Shown here one piece after another: positions 44,277 through 51,857 of a DNA stretch of 64,000 bases; position 1 is the first letter of the stretch, and each line of letters begins with the position of its first letter. The position numbers and the translations under genes were made by a program. The stretch is from Agrobacterium tumefaciens (GTDB taxonomy: Bacteria > Pseudomonadota > Alphaproteobacteria > Rhizobiales > Rhizobiaceae). The notes under the pieces were generated by a model that made no database searches, had not been told where the DNA came from, and saw nothing but the letters and a program-made list of their open reading frames with translations. The stretch is from positions 1 through 64,000 of the forward strand of contig NZ_JXQV01000021.1 in NCBI RefSeq assembly GCF_000834635.1, given 5' to 3'.

Positions 44277-44969
44277 TCAGATGGCGGCCGGGTTAGGGCC
44301 GATGCGCTTGCCGTGACTGACGCGCTCGGAACCGCCGTGAACGTGCGTAACGGCATAATCAATGCCCATGCCGTAAGCGCCGGAATGCTCTTTGACCAAG
44401 GTGGTAACGGCGTCGTAGGTTTCCTTGCGCGCCCAATCGCGCTGCCATTCCAGAAGAACCTGCTGCCAGGTGACGGGAACCACACCAGCCTGAACCATAC
44501 GGTCCATGGCATATTTGTGCGCATCCACGGACGTGCCGCCGGAGGCGTCGGCAACCATGTAGATTTCATAATCTGTGTCATGCATGCAAGACAGCGCGAA
44601 GGTCGTGTTGCAGACTTCGGTCCACAGGCCGGAAACAACGATCTTCTTGCGGCCTTCGGCTGCGTGTTTGCCAAGCGCATCGCGAACGTTCTGGTCGTCC
44701 CAGGAGTTCATTGATGTACGCTCGAGGATGTCATTGTTGGGAACGGCGGCCAGCAATTCAGGGAAGGTGTTGCCCGAGAAGCTGTCTGTTTCGACGGTGG
44801 TGATGGTGGTCGGAATGTTGAAAATGCTGGCAGCCTTGGCAAGACCGACGACATTATTCTTCAACACCTGACGGTCGATGGACTGAACGCCGAAGGCCAT
44901 CTGCGGCTGTTGGTCGATGAAGATGATCTGGCTGTTCTGGGGTGTGAGAACCTGAAGCTTGTTGGACAT
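44277..44969 (-). CDS. Isochorismatase-family hydrolase (YcaC-like)
   Basis: A 230-residue cysteine hydrolase of the isochorismatase superfamily. D19 (IIFIDQQPQ) and C120 (GLWTEVCNTT) are the expected catalytic aspartate and nucleophilic cysteine, and ERTSMNSWDD lies at the position of the conserved third segment. Overall it resembles E. coli YcaC, whose substrate is unknown. It is first of a unit with the XapX and YtcJ-like genes. AATTGCA repeats lie upstream. Confidence 0.9.
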   Translation of the reverse strand: MSNKLQVLTPQNSQIIFIDQQPQMAFGVQSIDRQVLKNNVVGLAKAASIFNIPTTITTVETDSFSGNTFPELLAAVPNNDILERTSMNSWDDQNVRDALGKHAAEGRKKIVVSGLWTEVCNTTFALSCMHDTDYEIYMVADASGGTSVDAHKYAMDRMVQAGVVPVTWQQVLLEWQRDWARKETYDAVTTLVKEHSGAYGMGIDYAVTHVHGGSERVSHGKRIGPNPAAI

Positions 44970-45138
44970 GTCGTATTTCCTTTGATGGGTTGCGTAAGGG
45001 AATGGAGGAGGGGAGGCGGCAAGTCTTGAAGGTTATGCCGAACGATTGTCTGAAAGTGACATCATGTTGCTTGCCTTGCCTCTGTGCGTTCATCTCTTGG
45101 TTACAGTTGAGAACTTAAGCCAGCGGATGATGCTGAAG

Positions 45139-45167
45139 AATTGCAATAAAAATTGAGAGTGAATTGC
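45139..45167. promoter_or_regulatory. AATTGC direct repeats upstream of the YcaC-like gene
   Basis: AATTGCA (45139-45145) and AATTGC (45162-45167) are 23 bases apart, with the same spacing as at 41857-41886. They lie about 170-200 bases before the YcaC-like start and also close to the structured region that precedes the DUF1127 gene, so either could be the target. Confidence 0.45.
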
Positions 45168-45194
45168 TTTAAATGAAATAATAGAGGTGTGTTG

Positions 45195-45300
45195 ATAGGC
45201 GCCTAGCTATATGACGCCGCAGTCTGCGGTCAGACCCATGCTTTGAACGCATAGCGGGCCTGAGACCTTGTGCCTTATCGGCCAACGGCGAGGCGCCTAT
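45195..45300 (+). ncRNA. Structured leader or small RNA upstream of the DUF1127 gene
   Basis: ATAGGCGCCT (45195-45204) pairs perfectly with AGGCGCCTAT (45291-45300). Within the enclosed 86 bases are the hairpins CCGCA-GTC-TGCGG (45217-45229) and ATGC-TTTGAAC-GCAT (45238-45252), giving a multi-branched structure about 75 bases upstream of the DUF1127 start. It may be a 5' leader element or a separate small RNA. I do not recognise a known family. Confidence 0.45.
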
Positions 45301-45375
45301 ATCAAGCCCATCGAAACGACGTTGGAACCGAAGCAAGGTTGCTGGCGTCAAGAGACCTCACGAAAGGGGATCATC

Positions 45376-45522
45376 ATGAACGTAGCACGCACTTTCAACA
45401 ACTGGCGCAAGTACCGTCAGACCGTTAGCGAACTTGGCCGTATGAGCTCGCGCGAACTCGAAGATCTGGGTATCAATCGCGCTGACATCCAGAGCGTTGC
45501 CCGCCAGTCGCTCGCACGTTAA
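45376..45522 (+). CDS. DUF1127 (YjiS-like) arginine-rich small protein
   Basis: A 48-residue basic protein with eight arginines. FNNWRKYRQTVSELGRMSSR and ELEDLGINRADIQSVAR are the two halves of the DUF1127 domain. AAAGGGGAT precedes the ATG. In Agrobacterium such proteins have been linked to phosphate and carbon metabolism, which fits a window with a Pho-controlled phosphonate operon; the link here is inference. A GC-rich hairpin follows the stop. Confidence 0.9.
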   Translation: MNVARTFNNWRKYRQTVSELGRMSSRELEDLGINRADIQSVARQSLAR

Positions 45523-45555
45523 GCAGGCGTTTGCCTGCACATCCCAACGGCCACC

Positions 45556-45578
45556 ACGCCCGCCGATAACGCGGGCGT
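45556..45578 (+). terminator. Hairpin after the DUF1127 gene
   Basis: ACGCCCGC (45556-45563) pairs perfectly with GCGGGCGT (45571-45578) around a 7-base loop, 34 bases after the stop codon. The T content after it is modest (CTCTATG). Confidence 0.65.
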
Positions 45579-45646
45579 CTCTATGTCGGCAACAGCGGCA
45601 TCACTCCTGCTGTGTTACATCTTTTTTTGAAGTGACGGCTACCGGG

Positions 45647-46720
45647 TCACAGCCCAAGCGCGAGCTGTTGTTTATGGCCGTTTTCTTGGGTGTTCAGTGA
45701 TGACAGGGTTACCCCAAGTAGTCGCACAGGGCCTTTAAACGGAAAAACCGAAGAGAGCAGGGGCTCCGCTATGTCCAGGATCATGTCGATGCCTGAGACA
45801 TCTACCCCTACGGTCTTGCTTCGTGTCGCCTGGGTGAAATCTGAATATTTGATTTTGACCGTCACTGTTTTTCCGGTGATGTCGTGTGCCTCGCAGTACC
45901 GCCAGACCTTTTCGGCCAAGGGTCTCAATTCGGCCTTGGCGACGTCGAGATGCTCGATGTCCTCGACAAACGTGTCTTCCGCGCCGACGGATTTACGGAT
46001 GCGATTGGGCTTGACCTGCCGCTCATCGATGCCGCGCGCAATGCCATAAAAATATGGGCCTGATTTGCCAAAGTGCTGTTGCAGGAAGGCAAGCGGTTTG
46101 GTTTTCAGATCCAGACCCGTTTCGATCCCGTGTCGTTTCATACGCTCGGCTGTGGCGGGACCCACGCCATGGAATTTCTTGACGGGGAGGGCCTCGACAA
46201 AGGCCGGCCCGTTTTTCGGTGTTATCACCGCTTGGCCATTTGGCTTGTTCAGGTCACTCGCCATCTTCGCCAGAAACTTGTTGTATGAGATTCCCGCAGA
46301 TGCGTTGAGGCCCGTGACATCCTTTATCTTTGCGCGGATTTCGAGCGCTATATCAGTTGCAATCTCCATGCCTTTCAGGTTCTCGGTAACATCGAGATAC
46401 GCCTCATCAAGTGAAAGCGGTTCGATAACGGGTGTGTACTGGGCAAAGATCTCGCGGATTTGCTGGGAGACTTGACGATAGACCTCGAAACGAGGCGGCA
46501 CGAATATCAGGTCCGGGCATTTCCGTTTGGCGGTGATCGACGGCATTGCCGAATAGACGCCGAAGGCTCTTGCCTCATAACTGGCGGCAGCCACAACCCC
46601 TCGGGCAGCCGATCCCCCAACCGCCAGCGGCTTGCCCCGGAGCTTAGGGTTGTCACGTTGCTCGACAGAAGCGTAGAACGCATCCATATCCACGTGAATG
46701 ATTTTGCGAACCGGGTGCAT
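45647..46720 (-). CDS. dinB: DNA polymerase IV (translesion synthesis)
   Basis: A 357-residue Y-family polymerase. The catalytic acidic residues lie in HVDMDAFYASVEQRD (D11, D13 region) and PLSLDEAYLDVT (about residue 105), with SYEARAFGVYSAMP in the fingers. The helix-hairpin-helix KFHGVGPATAERM and the little-finger domain follow. The extreme C-terminus QQLALGL is the beta-clamp-binding motif (E. coli ends QLVLGL). It copies past damaged bases. It follows the helicase gene by 73 bases on the same strand, behind a LexA box. Confidence 0.96.
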   Translation of the reverse strand: MHPVRKIIHVDMDAFYASVEQRDNPKLRGKPLAVGGSAARGVVAAASYEARAFGVYSAMPSITAKRKCPDLIFVPPRFEVYRQVSQQIREIFAQYTPVIEPLSLDEAYLDVTENLKGMEIATDIALEIRAKIKDVTGLNASAGISYNKFLAKMASDLNKPNGQAVITPKNGPAFVEALPVKKFHGVGPATAERMKRHGIETGLDLKTKPLAFLQQHFGKSGPYFYGIARGIDERQVKPNRIRKSVGAEDTFVEDIEHLDVAKAELRPLAEKVWRYCEAHDITGKTVTVKIKYSDFTQATRSKTVGVDVSGIDMILDIAEPLLSSVFPFKGPVRLLGVTLSSLNTQENGHKQQLALGL

Positions 46721-46793
46721 GTCTGGTCCTTACCGATTGCCCTTGTGCTTGCTGGATCGGTCTGTATGCCCATCCTCTGCAATGCGACCGCTC

Positions 46794-48860
46794 CTATTTC
46801 CACATGCCGCGCATGCGTGCGCCGACATCTATGCGGATCTGCTGCGCACTGCGTTCAGATGCTGCGGCTGAGACTTTCGGCCAGGCAACCGCCTCGAAAT
46901 ATTGCAGCAGGGTCGCCGGGATGAACCGAGAACGCGAAGCGTAAACATGCCGATCACCCTGCGAGTTCTGGCCGTGCGTGAAAAACCGTTGCGGTGTGAT
47001 CAGCGCCAGACTGTCTTTTGCGCGCGTCATGCCGACATAGAGAAGTCGCCGCTCCTCCTCGATTTCCTGCGTCGTACCTGTCCCGAGGTCTGACGGTATG
47101 CAGCCATCGACAACATTGAGCATGAAGACCGAGCGCCATTCCTGGCCCTTGGCCGAATGGATGGTCGACAGGATGAGATAGTCCTCATCAAGCAACGGCA
47201 CGCCCGCCTGATCGCTCGTGGCATCTGGTGGATCAAGCGTCAGCTCTGTGAGGAACCGTTCGCGTGAGGGGTAGCCGCTGGCAATCTGTTCGAGTTGCAG
47301 CAGGTCGGCCTTGCGGGTGTCAGCATCTTCGTGGATGCGATCCAGATGTGGTTCGTACCATTGCCTGGCCTGCGCGATATCCGACGGCCAGCCATCATGG
47401 TTTTTCCGAAGGCCGCCCAGCAGTTGAACGAAGGAGGTCCAGTCCGCACCCGTTTTGGGCGGCGGTGGGATTTCGGCAAGCGCCAGTAGCGGCTCAGGGT
47501 CGGTGGCGATCGTGTCTAGAATGGTGCCGGCTTTCTTGGGGCCGATGCCTGGCAGCATTTGCAGGAGCCGAAACCCCGCAACCCGATCACGCGGGTTCTG
47601 GGCGAAACGCAGCACCGCCAGCATGTCCTTAACATGTGCACTGTCGAGAAACTTTAAGCCGCCAAATTTGACGAAGGGAATGTTTCTGCGCGTCAGTTCG
47701 ACCTCGAGCGTGCCACTGTGGCTCGATGTGCGAAACAAGACGGCCTGCTGTTTCAACGTCATCCCGGTTTCGCGGTTTGCCAGCACCTGCTCGACAATGA
47801 AATTCGCCTGTTCGGTCTCATCCTTGACAGTCACGAGTTTGGGTCGCTCAAGCGATTCCCGTTCGGTCCAAAGGTTCTTGGTGAAACGCTCGCGCGCCAG
47901 TTCGATCACGCCATTGGCTGCTGCGAGAATAGGCTGGGTCGAACGGTAGTTCCGGTCCAATGTGATAACGTCTGCCGCCGGACTGAAAGATGCCGGGAAG
48001 TCTAGAATGTTGCGAACCGTCGCGGCCCGGAACGAATAGATCGATTGCGCATCATCACCGACAACGGTCAAACCACGTCCGCCGGGCTTGAGCGCCATAA
48101 GGACAGACGCTTGCAGCTTGTTCGTGTCCTGATATTCATCGACCATGACATGGTCGAAGCGATTGCCGATATCGTCGGCGAGATCGGGATCGCTGACCAT
48201 TTGCGCCCAGTAAAGCAGGAGATCGTCATAATCGAGCACGTTCTGCGCCTGCTTGGCCTCCACATAAGCTCCGAACAATTCCTTCAACTGTTCTTCCCAG
48301 GTGGCCACCCATGGGTAGTGCAGCCGCAGGATTTCGCTCAGCGGCATCTGCGAGTTCACCACCCGTGAATAGATCGCGAGACAGGTGCCCTTGGTCGGAA
48401 AGCGGCTCTCCGTCTTGGAAAATCCAAGCTCGTGGCGCACGAGGTTGATGAGGTCCGCGCTGTCCTCACGATCATGAATGGTGAAGTCAAGGTTGAGACC
48501 GATCTGCTCGGCATACATCCGCAACAGTCTCGCACCGATCCCATGAAACGTACCGGACCACGCAAGCGCGTCTGTGAGGATACCAGCATTGGCACCCAGC
48601 ACATTGCGGCAGATGCGCTCCACGCGGCGAGCCATTTCCGAGGCGGCTCTGCGCGAAAAGGTCATCAGCAGAATGCGGCGCGGGTCCGCACCATTGACGA
48701 TGAGGTGAGCCACACGATGCGCCAGCGTATTGGTTTTGCCAGAGCCAGCGCCAGCGATGATCAGCAGCGGCCCCGCCGTGTTGCCCTCCGCCAACCCCAC
48801 GCCATGCTCGACGGCTCGGCGCTGCTGCTCGTTCAATTTTTCCAGATACGCAACTGCCAT
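46794..48860 (-). CDS. UvrD/PcrA-type ATP-dependent DNA helicase
   Basis: A 688-residue superfamily 1A helicase. Q motif LNEQQRRAVEHG, Walker A AGAGSGKTNTLAHRV (about 36), motif Ia TFSRRAASEMARRV, Walker B VDEYQDTNKLQ, motif III VVGDDAQSIYSFRAA, motif V STIHSAKGQEWRSVF and motif VI EERRLLYVGMTRAKD are all in place. It is shorter than E. coli UvrD (720 residues) and lacks the long C-terminal tail. Rhizobia usually have another full-length UvrD, so this looks like an accessory, damage-inducible copy. A LexA box lies 43-57 bases upstream of the start. Confidence 0.93.
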   Translation of the reverse strand: MAVAYLEKLNEQQRRAVEHGVGLAEGNTAGPLLIIAGAGSGKTNTLAHRVAHLIVNGADPRRILLMTFSRRAASEMARRVERICRNVLGANAGILTDALAWSGTFHGIGARLLRMYAEQIGLNLDFTIHDREDSADLINLVRHELGFSKTESRFPTKGTCLAIYSRVVNSQMPLSEILRLHYPWVATWEEQLKELFGAYVEAKQAQNVLDYDDLLLYWAQMVSDPDLADDIGNRFDHVMVDEYQDTNKLQASVLMALKPGGRGLTVVGDDAQSIYSFRAATVRNILDFPASFSPAADVITLDRNYRSTQPILAAANGVIELARERFTKNLWTERESLERPKLVTVKDETEQANFIVEQVLANRETGMTLKQQAVLFRTSSHSGTLEVELTRRNIPFVKFGGLKFLDSAHVKDMLAVLRFAQNPRDRVAGFRLLQMLPGIGPKKAGTILDTIATDPEPLLALAEIPPPPKTGADWTSFVQLLGGLRKNHDGWPSDIAQARQWYEPHLDRIHEDADTRKADLLQLEQIASGYPSRERFLTELTLDPPDATSDQAGVPLLDEDYLILSTIHSAKGQEWRSVFMLNVVDGCIPSDLGTGTTQEIEEERRLLYVGMTRAKDSLALITPQRFFTHGQNSQGDRHVYASRSRFIPATLLQYFEAVAWPKVSAAASERSAQQIRIDVGARMRGMWK

Positions 48861-48902
48861 AAGAGCTCACTTGATGCCGAGAGTGAAGTTGGATGGCCTC
48901 AC

Positions 48903-48917
48903 GAACAAATGCGGAAC
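48903..48917 (-). promoter_or_regulatory. LexA (SOS) box upstream of the helicase-dinB pair
   Basis: GAAC-AAATGCG-GAAC (GTTC-N7-GTTC on the gene strand) matches the alphaproteobacterial LexA box exactly. It lies 43-57 bases before the helicase start, in the promoter region. Confidence 0.85.
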
Positions 48918-49001
48918 ATACATGGTCGCTGGACGATTTGGAAGGTTGTTTTTTATATCTCTAAACAATCATCCATCTCGTGCCAAAGGCGTGGCGGAAT
49001 T

Positions 49002-49892
49002 TCATGCCACCTTAAGGGCAGCGATCAGAGCCCTCAAAGCTGGTGGCGATTGCCTGCGGCTGGGGTGATACAGGAAAAAGCCAGGATAGCTTGGACACCA
49101 GTCCTTCAGCACCTGAACAAGGGTTCCCGCTGCGATCTCGTCAGCCACATCATGCTCATTGATGTAACCGAGCCCGGCGCCGGCACGAACGGCAGCCGCC
49201 GGTAGATCGCCATCATTGGCCACCAGGGGGCCGCTGGTGCGGATATTGATCTCTTTGCCGTCTTTCTCGAATTCCCAAGGGAGTAATCCGCCTGATGTCG
49301 TCAGTCGGTAGCCGATACAGGCATGACGTTCGAGGTCATATGGGGTCAACGGTGCAGGGTAGCGCTCGAAATAGGACGGCGTTCCAACCACCACCGTCCT
49401 TAAATCCGGGCCCACCTTCACCGCGACCATATCCTTGGCGACGGCCTCTCCCAGCCGAATACCGGCATCGAAACCTGCGGCCACGATATCCGTCAGTCCA
49501 TCATCGATATTCACCTCAACCCGCACATCCGGATTGGCCAGTAGAAACGCTGGCAGTTTCGGCAGAAGCACCATGCGGGATGCATAGGCGAAAGTGGTGA
49601 TCCGGACCGTACCAGAAGGGTTGTCGCGCCACTCCGCCAACGCTTCTAGTCCGCTCTCAATATTGGCAAGTGCCGGATTGAGCGATTGCAGCAGCCGTTC
49701 ACCCGGTTCAGTCGGTGCCACGCTGCGCGTGGTGCGCGAAAGAAGCCGGACGCCCAACCGCTCCTCCAGTCCGCGCATCGCATGGCTCAGCGCCGAGGGT
49801 GACATGCCGAGAATGGCGGCAGCACGGGTAAAGCTGCGTTCGCGGGCAACGGCAGCAAAGGCGAGGAGATCATTGAGTTCGTTTCGTTCCAT
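49002..49892 (-). CDS. LysR-family regulator
   Basis: A 296-residue regulator with helix-turn-helix at residues 4-62 (DLLAFAAVARERSFTRAAAI, SPSALSHAMRGLEERLGVRL) and a ligand domain (VRITTFAYASRMVLLPKLPA). It belongs to the branch that controls neighbouring oxidoreductase genes. It is divergent from the aldo/keto reductase gene with a 96-base shared control region. Confidence 0.92.
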   Translation of the reverse strand: MERNELNDLLAFAAVARERSFTRAAAILGMSPSALSHAMRGLEERLGVRLLSRTTRSVAPTEPGERLLQSLNPALANIESGLEALAEWRDNPSGTVRITTFAYASRMVLLPKLPAFLLANPDVRVEVNIDDGLTDIVAAGFDAGIRLGEAVAKDMVAVKVGPDLRTVVVGTPSYFERYPAPLTPYDLERHACIGYRLTTSGGLLPWEFEKDGKEINIRTSGPLVANDGDLPAAAVRAGAGLGYINEHDVADEIAAGTLVQVLKDWCPSYPGFFLYHPSRRQSPPALRALIAALKVA

Positions 49893-49988
49893 TCATGCAC
49901 TGTGCTCATAAGTTCATGCCGCTAACAATGGCTTATCTTCTCAGACACCGGTCGTTACACCTCTACACAACAATGATGGAGAACACCG

Positions 49989-51092
49989 ATGGATCTCACC
50001 AGTTACCGCACGCTTGGCAAGTCCGGCCTTATCGTCAGCCCGCTGGCGCTTGGCACCATGACATTCGGGGCAGAGCGCTGGGGCGCTGGCGACAAAACCG
50101 CGCGCGCAATTTTCGATGCCTATGTCGAAGCCGGTGGCAATTTCATCGATACTGCGGATGTTTATTCCGCCGGCCGCAGCGAGGACATGCTCGGGACTTT
50201 TGTTTCCGACAGCGGCATGCGTGATCGGTTGGTGATCGCGACCAAATCCGGTTTTCCGCGCGGGCAGGGCACACCTTTGTGGGGTGGCAACGGTGCCAAG
50301 AATATTCGTATGGGGATGGAAGGCTCGCTAAAGCGGCTGAAAACCGATTACATCGACATGTACTGGATGCATGTGTGGGACCGCACGACGCCAGCAGAAG
50401 AGGTTTTGCAAACGCTGTCCGATGCGGTTCGCGCTGGCAAGATCCTGCATTATGGTTTTTCCAACACACCTGCCTGGTATGTGGCAAAGGTCGCGACACT
50501 TGCAGAAGCGCATGGTCTGCCAAAGCCGATCGGCTTGCAATATGCCTATTCGCTGATCGACCGTGGCGTGGAGCTGGATCTCATTCCGGCTGGTGCCGAA
50601 TTTGGTTTGGGAATGGTGCCATGGAGCCCACTTGCGGCTGGTCTGCTGACAGGAAAATACGGTCTCGACAAGATCAGCGACGCCAACCGGGCAGCCGCCC
50701 TGCCAGACAAGGCCGGAACCGTGAGTGAAGGCCAAAGCGATGGGCGCCTCAATGGTGACAACCCGTTTGGTGGCATGCTGTTTACGGATCGCAACTTCGA
50801 TATTGTTGATGTTCTGAAAGCGGTAGCAATGGAGGTTGGCCGTTCGCCTGCGGAAGTGGCGCTGGCCTGGGTAGCGAAACGCCCTGGCGTCTCCTCAGTG
50901 CTGATCGGCGCAAGCCGGGTAGAGCAACTCACCCAAAACATTGCCTCTCTCGACATTGTACTGGAGGATGAACATCTGCAACGACTGGAAGTGGCAAGCG
51001 CGCTGCCGATGCTCAATCCTTATTTCATCTTCCAGATGCCGACTGAAATGATATTCGGTGGGCAGCAGGTGCGTGGATGGAGTGTCAACTGA
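49989..51092 (+). CDS. Aldo/keto reductase
   Basis: A 367-residue NADPH-dependent reductase. The catalytic tetrad is D54, Y59, K86 and H128 (FIDTADVYSAG, VIATKSG, YWMHVWD), and the coenzyme-binding C-terminal part has LIGASRVEQLTQN. The GALGTMTFG start and length fit the branch near yeast aryl-alcohol dehydrogenases and YajO-like enzymes. Probably reduces aldehydes or ketones and is likely controlled by the divergent LysR protein. Confidence 0.92.
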   Translation: MDLTSYRTLGKSGLIVSPLALGTMTFGAERWGAGDKTARAIFDAYVEAGGNFIDTADVYSAGRSEDMLGTFVSDSGMRDRLVIATKSGFPRGQGTPLWGGNGAKNIRMGMEGSLKRLKTDYIDMYWMHVWDRTTPAEEVLQTLSDAVRAGKILHYGFSNTPAWYVAKVATLAEAHGLPKPIGLQYAYSLIDRGVELDLIPAGAEFGLGMVPWSPLAAGLLTGKYGLDKISDANRAAALPDKAGTVSEGQSDGRLNGDNPFGGMLFTDRNFDIVDVLKAVAMEVGRSPAEVALAWVAKRPGVSSVLIGASRVEQLTQNIASLDIVLEDEHLQRLEVASALPMLNPYFIFQMPTEMIFGGQQVRGWSVN

Positions 51093-51255
51093 ACGGCCGA
51101 TTGAGGCAGACTTGTTTACATCCCCAAAGGCAGCCCTAATATCGTCACGGAAACCGCCGATGGCCGCCAAGCTGACCGCGCGCACGTTGTCGCCAAACTG
51201 CTCTCGCCATCCTAGGCGAAGGTTGTTTTAACGATAGAAGATTCTGGAATAACGG

Positions 51256-51405
51256 ATGGCAAAACATCGCGAAAAATCAAACCTGCCTACAAAGATTTGC
51301 CCGGTTTGCGGCAGGCCGTTTTCATGGCGAAAGAAGTGGGAGAAGAACTGGGATAGCGTCAAGTTTTGTTCGCAACGATGTCGGGAGACGAAAGGAAGAT
51401 CGTGA
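51256..51405 (+). CDS. DUF2256 zinc-ribbon small protein
   Basis: A 49-residue basic protein with C15-x2-C18 ([16 protein letters not shown]) and C38-x3-C42 ([10 protein letters not shown]), a likely zinc ribbon. The [13 protein letters not shown] block with FCSQRCR is the DUF2256 signature. Function is unknown; in many bacteria it accompanies a photolyase/cryptochrome-type gene, which is not seen next to it here. GAATAACGG before the ATG gives only a weak ribosome-binding site. Confidence 0.85.
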   Translation: MAKHREKSNLPTKICPVCGRPFSWRKKWEKNWDSVKFCSQRCRETKGRS

Positions 51406-51857
51406 GGCGATTGTGATGACGGGGAGAAGGGGAGCACCTATCCGGCCGCCAATTTCACCGTTGTCAGCCTGTCTGATCGAGGTTCCGGATACAACAGTAG
51501 GCGCCATAGTCCGTTCCGAAGCTGTAACATTCATGGCTGGACTGCGCTGATTTCGTTGAAAAACGAGAGGCACTGTCCGCGCGTCCGCCGTTTGGGTCTT
51601 TTGGACGCCGTCAGTGGTGCGTTTGGCCCTGCACATGGGCGAAGGGTATAACCCCATGCCTCTCTCATGCGGCAATGATGCCACGAAAAGCCGCGCCATG
51701 CGGCGACATCTCGGCGTCGCAGACTAAAAACCTAATCATTTTTTTGCAGCCAGAGTCCCAAACCGGATGGATCAATCGTCTATCCCTCGAGCACAATGTG
51801 GAGTTGCTCCTAGCGGTAGGCCGCAAAGCCTTGAATACCGGAGAGTTTGGGGATTCT
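51406..51857. other. Region without a recognised gene, upstream of the siderophore receptor
   Basis: About 450 bases. Both strands hold short frames (one of 125 residues on the minus strand), but none has a good start site or recognisable domain. No clear Fur or Irr box was found immediately before the receptor gene, which is consistent with its control by the FecI-type sigma factor instead. I see nothing else that I can name. Confidence 0.5.

Noticed and set aside
44216-44680. Upstream extension of the XapX frame
   Set aside because: Overlaps the YcaC-like gene out of frame; the ATG at 44215 has AAGGA.
51230-51250. ATTC-TG-GAAT before the DUF2256 gene as an iron box
   Set aside because: The arms point the wrong way for the Irr/ICE consensus, and the gene has no iron link.
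51322-51699. 125-residue minus-strand frame before the receptor gene
   Set aside because: No ribosome-binding site or domain, and it overlaps the DUF2256 gene in antisense.
51675-51857. Longer start of the siderophore receptor
   Set aside because: The extra 61 residues would precede the signal peptide; ATG 51858 is directly followed by a normal signal sequence.
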